Shown here: piece by piece, positions 31,807 through 37,165 of the stretch | Layout of the letters: every line of letters begins with the position of its first letter | How positions within the stretch are numbered: the stretch's first letter is position 1 | Assembly (NCBI GenBank): GCA_045660445.1 | Contig: JAZRDR010000013.1 | Coordinates: 1-64,000 of the forward strand | DNA: 64,000 nucleotides | Direction of reading: 5' to 3' | DNA from: Faeciplasma sp045660445 | GTDB lineage: Bacteria > Bacillota > Clostridia > Oscillospirales > Ruminococcaceae | Notes under the pieces: generated by a model | The model's database searches: none | What the model was told of the DNA's origin: nothing | Seen by the model: the letters and a program-made list of their open reading frames with translations, nothing else | Position numbers and translations under genes: made by a program

Positions 31807-33585
31807 ATGGATATGTTAAACATTAAGGTAAACGGTTTACCTATTGAAGCTCCTAAGGGTTCGACCGTCCTCGAAGCTGCAAGACTTGCAGGCGTTGAGA
31901 TCCCCACCCTTTGCTTCCTTAAAGAAATCAACGAGATCGGCGCTTGCCGTATCTGCGTTGCTGAAGTTGCTGAAATGAGAGGTCCTGCTTTGGGCCCCAA
32001 GAGAATCATCGCTTCCTGCGTATATCCCTGTACTGAAGGTATGGAGATCTACACTAACACTCCCAAGGTTATTGCTTCCCGCAGACAGACCCTTGAGCTT
32101 ATCCTTTCTACCCATAACAGAAAGTGCTTAAGCTGTGTAAGAAGCGGTAACTGCGAATTGCAGAAGCTCTGCCGTGACATGAAGGTTGACATCGAAGACA
32201 GATTCGATGGTGCTACTATTGATTACGAGATCGACTGCAGCGCTGCTCACATGATCAGAGATAACAACAAGTGCATTTTGTGCCGTCGCTGCACCGCTGT
32301 CTGCGAAAAGACTCAGGGCATTGGTGTAATCGGCGCTAACGAGAGAGGATTCAAGACCCACATCGGTTCTGCATTTGATCTTGGCCTTGGCGACACTTCC
32401 TGCGTATCTTGCGGTCAGTGTATCGCTGTTTGCCCCACCGGCGCTTTGGCTGAAAAGGACAACACCACCGACGTATTCGCTGTTTTGGCTGACAACACCA
32501 AGCACGTTATCGTTGAAACTGCTCCTGCAGTAAGAGCTGCTTTGGGCGAAGAATTCGGTCTTGCTATCGGCACCGACGTTGAAGGCAAGATGGTTGCTGC
32601 TCTTAGAAGACTTGGCTTTGAAAAGGTATTCGACACCAACTTCGCTGCTGACCTTACTATTTTAGAAGAAGCACACGAATTCCTTGACAGAGTTAAGAAC
32701 GGCGGCAAGCTTCCTTTGATCACCTCTTGCTCTCCCGGATGGGTTAAGTACTGCGAGCACTACTTCCCTGAGCTTACAGAAAACCTCTCCAGCTGCAAGT
32801 CTCCTCAGCAGATGTTCGGCGCAATCGCAAAGAGCTACTATGCTGAAAAGATGGGCTGGGATCCTAAGGATATCGTTGTTGTATCCGTAATGCCTTGTAC
32901 AGCTAAGAAGTTCGAGATCGGCAGAGATGACGAATGCGGCGCTGGCGTTCCCGACGTTGACTATGCAATCACAACCCGTGAGCTTGCAAGAATGATCGAC
33001 CGTGCAGGCATCCAGTTCACAGCTCTTCCCGACGAAGAATTCGACGCACCTTTGGGCCTCTACACAGGCGCAGGCGTTATCTTCGGTGCTACCGGCGGTG
33101 TTATGGAAGCAGCTCTTAGAACTGCTGTTGAAACCCTTACAGGCGAAAACCTCCCCAACGTTGACTTTGCTGACGTTAGAGGAACCAAGGGTATCAAGGA
33201 AAAGACTTATGAAGTTGCTGGCATGACAGTTAAGGTTGCTGTTGTTTCCGGCCTTGCTAACGCTAGAGAGCTTCTTAACAAGATCGTTGCAGGTGAAGCT
33301 GAATATCACTTCATCGAGATCATGGGATGCCCCGGCGGCTGTGTAAACGGCGGCGGACAGCCTCAGCAGCCCGGTTATGTTCACAACACAACCGACATTA
33401 AGGCACTTCGTGCATCCGTTCTTTACAACATCGACAAGAACGCTCCCGTTAGAAAGTCTCACGAGAACCCTGCTATCCAGGAACTCTACAAGACCTTCCT
33501 TGGCGAGCCCGGCTCTCACAAGGCTCATGAACTTCTCCACACAACTTATGTTAAGCGTGGAATTAAGGATGACCCCAGAGCATAA
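31807..33585 (+). CDS. hydA: HydA: catalytic [FeFe]-hydrogenase subunit, bifurcating type
   Basis: A 592-residue enzyme. Order: NuoG-like [2Fe-2S] (C36, C47, C50 and C71 region), His-liganded [4Fe-4S] (C107-C116 region), two [4Fe-4S] (C156-C166 and C199-C209 regions), then the H-cluster domain with L1 TSCSPGW (306-312), L2 MPCTAKKFE (362-370), L3 MGCPGGCVNGGGQP (506-519), and a short small-subunit-like end. In L1, the second Cys of the usual TSCCPGW is Ser (S309). ATG 31807 follows GGAGGT; TTG 31789 is rejected. The maturases HydEFG are not in the window. Followed by a strong terminator. Confidence 0.95.
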   Translation: MDMLNIKVNGLPIEAPKGSTVLEAARLAGVEIPTLCFLKEINEIGACRICVAEVAEMRGPALGPKRIIASCVYPCTEGMEIYTNTPKVIASRRQTLELILSTHNRKCLSCVRSGNCELQKLCRDMKVDIEDRFDGATIDYEIDCSAAHMIRDNNKCILCRRCTAVCEKTQGIGVIGANERGFKTHIGSAFDLGLGDTSCVSCGQCIAVCPTGALAEKDNTTDVFAVLADNTKHVIVETAPAVRAALGEEFGLAIGTDVEGKMVAALRRLGFEKVFDTNFAADLTILEEAHEFLDRVKNGGKLPLITSCSPGWVKYCEHYFPELTENLSSCKSPQQMFGAIAKSYYAEKMGWDPKDIVVVSVMPCTAKKFEIGRDDECGAGVPDVDYAITTRELARMIDRAGIQFTALPDEEFDAPLGLYTGAGVIFGATGGVMEAALRTAVETLTGENLPNVDFADVRGTKGIKEKTYEVAGMTVKVAVVSGLANARELLNKIVAGEAEYHFIEIMGCPGGCVNGGGQPQQPGYVHNTTDIKALRASVLYNIDKNAPVRKSHENPAIQELYKTFLGEPGSHKAHELLHTTYVKRGIKDDPRA

Positions 33586-33597
33586 ATAAATAATCTT

Positions 33598-33629
33598 TTA
33601 AGGGGAACCCCGAGCGGGTTCCCCTTTTA
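33598..33629 (+). terminator. Terminator of the hydrogenase operon
   Basis: AAGGGGAACCC (33600-33610) pairs with GGGTTCCCCTT (33616-33626) around CGAGC, followed by T-rich sequence. Confidence 0.9.
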
Positions 33630-33639
33630 TTTTGCTATA

Positions 33640-33672
33640 AAAATCCCCATCGAAAAATCGGTGGGGTTGTTT
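33640..33672 (-). terminator. Terminator of the SLOG gene; left boundary hairpin
   Basis: CCCCATCG (33645-33652) pairs with CGGTGGGG (33659-33666) with one G-T pair; the A-run at 33638-33643 gives the minus-strand U-tract. Very similar to the hairpin at 34329-34348. Confidence 0.75.
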
Positions 33673-33675
33673 ATA

Positions 33676-34005
33676 TCACATCATCTTTATGATTAGCGGT
33701 TTGCCAAGCTTTGTGCATTTATCTATCACATATTTCGTTCCTTTTGATTCGCCGTCCCAAACAGCTAAAATCATATCAGCTTCTTCGATGATAATATTGT
33801 TTCTCCTAAGCGGAGCTGACCTGCCGTATCTTTGATAGTCAGGGCGGATTACAGTTACTTTCAAGCCGAGACGTTTTCCAAGCTCTTCAGCGCAGGTGTC
33901 AATGCCTTTAGCACCGCCGCTGATTATTTCGGTTGTTCCATGTGGCAGAAACTCTTCAAGATTTTCAAAAATAATATTGCGCGAACCAACAATAGCAGTC
34001 TTCAT
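33676..34005 (-). CDS. SLOG-family protein (YspA/YpsA-related, DUF2493-like)
   Basis: A 109-residue single-domain Rossmannoid. KTAIVGSRNI opens the fold, SGGAKGIDTCAEELGKRLGL is the nucleotide/nucleoside-binding loop, RYGRSAPLRRNNIIIEEADMI follows, and the C-terminus is GTKYVIDKCTKLGKPLII. SLOG proteins bind or process NAD- or nucleotide-derived ligands and are frequent in phage and defence contexts; the activity here is unknown. ATG 34005 has GGAG 8 bases upstream; an earlier in-frame start lacks one. It is divergent from a small XRE gene, with a perfect-consensus promoter whose spacer contains an inverted-repeat operator. Confidence 0.8.
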   Translation of the reverse strand: MKTAIVGSRNIIFENLEEFLPHGTTEIISGGAKGIDTCAEELGKRLGLKVTVIRPDYQRYGRSAPLRRNNIIIEEADMILAVWDGESKGTKYVIDKCTKLGKPLIIKMM

Positions 34006-34035
34006 AAATATCACACTCCGTAACTAAGCATCACG

Positions 34036-34064
34036 GTCATAATTATAGTCACAATTATGACTAT
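34036..34064. promoter_or_regulatory. Nested inverted-repeat operator of the XRE/SLOG pair
   Basis: GTCATAATT (34036-34044) and AATTATGAC (34053-34061) are exact complements, and inside/overlapping them ATAGTCA (34045-34051) and TGACTAT (34058-34064) are another exact pair. These repeats cover the spacer and -10 of the SLOG promoter and abut the -35 of the XRE promoter, a position suited to autoregulation by the XRE protein. Confidence 0.7.
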
Positions 34065-34070
34065 TGTCAA
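34042..34070 (-). promoter_or_regulatory. Full-consensus promoter of the SLOG gene
   Basis: On the minus strand TTGACA (34065-34070), 17 bases, TATAAT (34042-34047). Confidence 0.82.
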
Positions 34071-34092
34071 GAATATGATTCGCCTTTATGCT
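34064..34092 (+). promoter_or_regulatory. Promoter of the small XRE gene
   Basis: TTGTCA (34064-34069), 17 bases, TATGCT (34087-34092). Its -35 box overlaps that of the divergent SLOG promoter. Confidence 0.55.
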
Positions 34093-34123
34093 AATAATAT
34101 AACAGCAAAAGGTGGTGATACTG

Positions 34124-34327
34124 TTGATAAGTTATCGTCCGTTTTGGGAGACTCTTAAAAACCGAAATGTTTCTACATATGCATTGATAACAAAGCATAA
34201 CATCAGCAGTGCCACTATTGACCGCATCAAAAAAGGCAAAGGCATCACCACGACTAAACTTGACGACTTATGCAAGATACTAAAGTGCGAGGTTTCTGAT
34301 ATTATTGAATATATTGCAAATGAATAA
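34124..34327 (+). CDS. Small XRE/Cro-type repressor (YozG-like)
   Basis: A 67-residue helix-turn-helix protein, essentially one domain: SYRPFWETLKNRNVSTYAL, then KHNISSATIDRIKKGKGI (recognition helix region), then LDDLCKILKCEVSDIIEYI. It is of the Cro/YozG type common in mobile elements. The start is probably TTG 34124, preceded by AGGTGGTGA; GTG 34112 is inside that RBS. It is divergent from the SLOG gene, and likely binds the nested inverted repeats between them (inference). A terminator follows. Confidence 0.8.
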   Translation: MISYRPFWETLKNRNVSTYALITKHNISSATIDRIKKGKGITTTKLDDLCKILKCEVSDIIEYIANE

Positions 34328-34328
34328 T

Positions 34329-34355
34329 CCCACCGAGAAATCGGTGGGTTTTGCT
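34329..34355 (+). terminator. Terminator of the XRE gene; right boundary hairpin
   Basis: CCCACCGA (34329-34336), loop GAAA, TCGGTGGG (34341-34348), then TTTTG. Shares AAATCGGTGGG with the hairpin at 33640-33672. Confidence 0.85.
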
Positions 34356-34399
34356 TTATAAAACACCACTCGGAAAATAGGATACCTTCCCCCTCCCAC

Positions 34400-34428
34400 T
34401 TGACAACTTTAACAAATGTTTATATAAT
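34400..34428 (+). promoter_or_regulatory. Full-consensus promoter of metG
   Basis: TTGACA (34400-34405), 17 bases, TATAAT (34423-34428). The leader of about 50 bases has only a small GGATG/CATCC hairpin and is too short for a T-box. Confidence 0.85.
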
Positions 34429-34488
34429 TATTTGGTACGGATGTAAAAATTCATCCCCAAAATTATTGATTTTAAAGGAGGAACAGTT

Positions 34489-36444
34489 ATGGACAAGAAG
34501 CCATACCTTATAACAACGGCGATTGCTTACACATCCAAAAAGCCTCATATCGGCAATACTTATGATGTTGTCTGCGCCGACGCAATTGCGAGGTTCAGGC
34601 GAATGCAGGGCTATGATGTTTTCTTCCTTACAGGTACTGACGAACACGGCCAAAAGATCGAAGAGCTTGCAAACGCAGCAGGCATCACCCCCAAGCAGCA
34701 CGTTGACATTATTGCAGGCCAGATCAAAGATATCTGCGACCTTTTGAACGTTTCCTATAACAGATTTATCCGCACCACCGATCCCGATCACGAAAAGTGC
34801 GTTCAGAAGATCTTCAAGAGACTCTACGATCAGGGCGATATCTATAAGTCCGAATACGAGGGTTGGTATTGCACCCCCTGCGAGAGCTTCTTCACAGAAA
34901 CTCAGCTTGTTGACGGCAAATGCCCCGACTGCGGAAGAGAAGTTAACCGTACCAAGGAAGAAGCATATTTCCTTAAGCTTACAAAATATCAGGCACAGCT
35001 TGAAAAGTTCTTGGAAGAGAACCCCGACTTCATTCAGCCCGAATCAAGAAAGAAAGAAATGGTGAACAACTTCATCAAGCCCGGCCTTCAGGACCTTTGC
35101 GTAAGCCGTTCTTCTTTCAAGTGGGGCATCCCCGTTGATTTCGACGAAAAGCACGTTGTATACGTTTGGCTTGATGCTCTTTCAAACTATATCTCCGGTC
35201 TTGGATTTGACCTTGACAACCCAAGCGAGATGTATAACCACTATTGGCAGAACTGCACTCACGTTATCGGCAAGGATATCTTAAGATTCCATTCGATATA
35301 TTGGATAATCGAGCTTATGGCTTTGGGACTTACTCTTCCCAAGAAGATCTTTGCTCATCCTTGGCTTTTGTTCGGAACAGATAAGATGTCCAAGTCTGTC
35401 GGCAACGTTATTTATGCTGACGATATCGTTGGAAGATTCGGCGTTGACGCTACACGTTATTACATGCTTGCTGAAATGCCCTTCGCGGCTGACGGTTCTA
35501 TCAAATACGAAACCGTTATCGATAGATATAATTCTGATCTTGCAAACACCTTGGGTAACCTTGTTAACCGCACCGTTGCAATGGTGAATAAATATTTCGA
35601 CGGCGTTGTTCCCATGCCAAAGAATAAGATCGAGGTTGATTTAGACCTTGAAGCAAAGGCTCTTGAAGCTGCTGCAAACATCGGCAAGCACTTTGATGCT
35701 TTCAAGCTTGCTGACGCTGTTAACTGCGTGATGACTCTTGCTCGCCGTGCTAACAAGTATATCGACGAGACAGCTCCTTGGTCTCTTGCTAAGGACGAAG
35801 AATTAAAGGAACGCTTGGGAACAGTTATGTATGAACTTGTCGAGGCTATTCGTTTCATCGGCATTCTCATTTATCCCTTCATGCCCCAGACTTCTGAAAA
35901 GATCCTTAAGCAGATCAACACCGATCTGTGCGGATTCGACACTTTGGTTGCTTTCGGCGGATACTGCGCAGGCACCAAGGTTGGAGCTGCCGAGCCTTTG
36001 TTCGCTCGAATTGATTCTGCCAAGCTTTTGGATGAGCTTAACAAGGAAATGGAAGCTGTTCGCTTAGCTGCCGAGGCTGAGGCTGCAAAGAACGCCTTCA
36101 AGCCCGAGCCTTTGAACGAAGAGATCACTATCGATGCTTTTGCCGCAACCGATTTGCGTGCTGCAAAGGTCATCGCTTGCGAAAAGCTCCCCAAGGCAAA
36201 GAAGCTTTTGAAATTACAGCTTGATGACGGCATGGGCACTCGTCAGGTCGTTTCGGGAATTGCACAGTGGTACTCTCCCGAGGACCTTATCGGAAAGACC
36301 GTTATCGTTGTTGCAAACTTGAAGCCTGCAAAGCTTTGCGGAGTTGAATCTCAGGGAATGATCTGCGCTGCAGATATGCCTGATGGCTCAGCTAAGGTCG
36401 TCTTCCTTCCCGACGATGTTCCCGCAGGCGCAAAACTTAGATAA
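34489..36444 (+). CDS. metG: Methionyl-tRNA synthetase with C-terminal tRNA-binding domain
   Basis: A 651-residue class I synthetase charging tRNA-Met. HIGH-type motif PHIGNTYD (19-26), zinc knuckle CTPCESFF...CPDCGR, KMSKS (299-303), and a C-terminal EMAP/Arc1p-type tRNA-binding domain (about 545-651, ITIDAFAATDLRAAKVIACE). Length fits the Firmicute dimeric form with the appended domain. RBS AAGGAGG. Single gene with its own promoter and terminator. Confidence 0.97.
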   Translation: MDKKPYLITTAIAYTSKKPHIGNTYDVVCADAIARFRRMQGYDVFFLTGTDEHGQKIEELANAAGITPKQHVDIIAGQIKDICDLLNVSYNRFIRTTDPDHEKCVQKIFKRLYDQGDIYKSEYEGWYCTPCESFFTETQLVDGKCPDCGREVNRTKEEAYFLKLTKYQAQLEKFLEENPDFIQPESRKKEMVNNFIKPGLQDLCVSRSSFKWGIPVDFDEKHVVYVWLDALSNYISGLGFDLDNPSEMYNHYWQNCTHVIGKDILRFHSIYWIIELMALGLTLPKKIFAHPWLLFGTDKMSKSVGNVIYADDIVGRFGVDATRYYMLAEMPFAADGSIKYETVIDRYNSDLANTLGNLVNRTVAMVNKYFDGVVPMPKNKIEVDLDLEAKALEAAANIGKHFDAFKLADAVNCVMTLARRANKYIDETAPWSLAKDEELKERLGTVMYELVEAIRFIGILIYPFMPQTSEKILKQINTDLCGFDTLVAFGGYCAGTKVGAAEPLFARIDSAKLLDELNKEMEAVRLAAEAEAAKNAFKPEPLNEEITIDAFAATDLRAAKVIACEKLPKAKKLLKLQLDDGMGTRQVVSGIAQWYSPEDLIGKTVIVVANLKPAKLCGVESQGMICAADMPDGSAKVVFLPDDVPAGAKLR

Positions 36445-36451
36445 AACAAAT

Positions 36452-36477
36452 ATGCGGCAGGAAACTGCCGCATTTTT
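36452..36477 (+). terminator. metG terminator
   Basis: ATGCGGCAG (36452-36460), loop GAAA, CTGCCGCAT (36465-36473), then T-run, ending 4 bases before tRNA-Arg. Confidence 0.88.
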
Positions 36478-36480
36478 AAC

Positions 36481-36555
36481 CTACCTATAGTTTAATGGAT
36501 AAAATACCACACTCCGACTGTGGTGATGTGAGTTCGATTCTCGCTAGGTAGGCCA
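36481..36555 (+). tRNA. tRNA-Arg (anticodon CCG)
   Basis: Acceptor CTACCTA pairs with TAGGTAG, discriminator G, CCA encoded. Anticodon stem CCACA/TGTGG with loop CTCCGAC gives CCG. T-arm GTGAG/CTCGC with loop TTCGATT. The D-stem is weak (GTTT/AAAT). No separate promoter is visible between the metG terminator and the tRNA, so it may rely on read-through. A copy of its 3' end lies at 36732-36757. Confidence 0.88.
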
Positions 36556-36559
36556 AGAC

Positions 36560-36588
36560 AAAGGGCCCGTTAGGGCTCTTTTGTTTTG
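36560..36588 (+). terminator. tRNA-Arg terminator
   Basis: AAAGGGCCC (36560-36568) pairs with GGGCTCTTT (36573-36581) with one G-T pair, then TTGTTTT. Confidence 0.75.
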
Positions 36589-36731
36589 GTCTATTTGGCG
36601 GACGCGAGAAGTCACAGTAGATTGCGCAATGCAAAATAAAAAAGCGGCTAAATCTTTGACTGTAAAAGAAGTTGAAAAAGTCGCAATCTGTATGCGGAAT
36701 CGTAAGAGCAAGCCCAAAGGGCTTGGCTCTT
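36589..36731 (+). other. Spacer between tRNA-Arg and its 3' copy
   Basis: Non-coding-looking stretch. It holds a strong hairpin (AGAGC-AAGCCC at 36705-36715 with GGGCTT-GGCTCT at 36719-36730) and a 34-codon frame from 36629 to 36733 (starting MQNKKAAKSL) without a ribosome binding site. That short frame may be a remnant of a longer gene; I do not call it a gene. Confidence 0.4.
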
Positions 36732-36757
36732 GAGTTCAGATTCTCGCTAGGTAGACC
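36732..36757 (+). repeat. Duplicated 3' end of tRNA-Arg
   Basis: GAGTTCAGATTCTCGCTAGG, continuing TAGACCAAG, repeats the T-arm and acceptor 3' side of the tRNA-Arg gene, with one extra base in the T-loop and one G-to-A change at the end. No 5' half is present. The arrangement parallels the tRNA-Leu locus at 24452-24475. Confidence 0.7.
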
Positions 36758-36762
36758 AAGAT

Positions 36763-36793
36763 AAAACAGCACCCTTTCGGGTGCTGTTTTTTA
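36763..36793. terminator. Bidirectional terminator, DUF378 gene
   Basis: AAAACAGCACCC (36763-36774), loop TTTC, GGGTGCTGTTTT (36779-36790): 12-bp perfect stem with A/T arms. Confidence 0.85.
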
Positions 36794-37003
36794 CATCTCT
36801 TCGATAAGTCTTGTGTTTCTGAAATAAAGCGAAACGCACCAAACAGCACAGATCGCAATCACAACATACAAGATCCTAGAGATGATCGACGCCGAGCCTC
36901 CAAAGAGGTATGCCACAAGGTCAAAATTGAAAATACCAACAAGGCCCCAGTTAACTCCTCCAACGATCAGCAAAAACAGCGCGATTCTATCAAGAAACTT
37001 CAT
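36791..37003 (-). CDS. DUF378 small membrane protein
   Basis: A 70-residue protein with two membrane helices (about 5-30 and 40-60). LDRIALFLLIVGGVNWGLVG, then FNFDLVAYLFGG is the DUF378 (YuzA-like) signature. Function unknown. ATG 37003 is chosen with GGAGA about 10 bases upstream. It stands alone with its own terminator. Confidence 0.85.
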   Translation of the reverse strand: MKFLDRIALFLLIVGGVNWGLVGIFNFDLVAYLFGGSASIISRILYVVIAICAVWCVSLYFRNTRLIEEM

Positions 37004-37094
37004 ATAAATCAATCTCCTTTTATATCAGTTTGACGATAGTGTTGCCAAGTTTTTGGTCAAATATACACAAGTTTTTAAAATGATGAAAATATTA

Positions 37095-37123
37095 TAGACA
37101 AATCTTTTTCAAAACTGTATAAT
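37095..37123 (+). promoter_or_regulatory. Promoter of the cellobiose phosphorylase gene
   Basis: TAGACA (37095-37100), 17 bases, TATAAT (37118-37123), 43 bases before the ATG. Confidence 0.7.
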
Positions 37124-37165
37124 TGTTGTGTAGTTTAATATTTTTCAATTGAAAGGATGTAAAAC

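Noticed and set aside
34429..34488. T-box or other riboswitch before metG
   Set aside because: The leader is about 50 bases with only a 5-bp hairpin; no T-box core sequence is present.
36629..36733. 34-codon frame between tRNA-Arg and its 3' copy as a gene
   Set aside because: No ribosome binding site or promoter and it ends at the tRNA copy; kept only as a possible remnant.
37019..37024. TTGGCA/TATAAA as promoter of the DUF378 gene
   Set aside because: The transcript would begin at or inside the ribosome binding site, so the match is probably chance.
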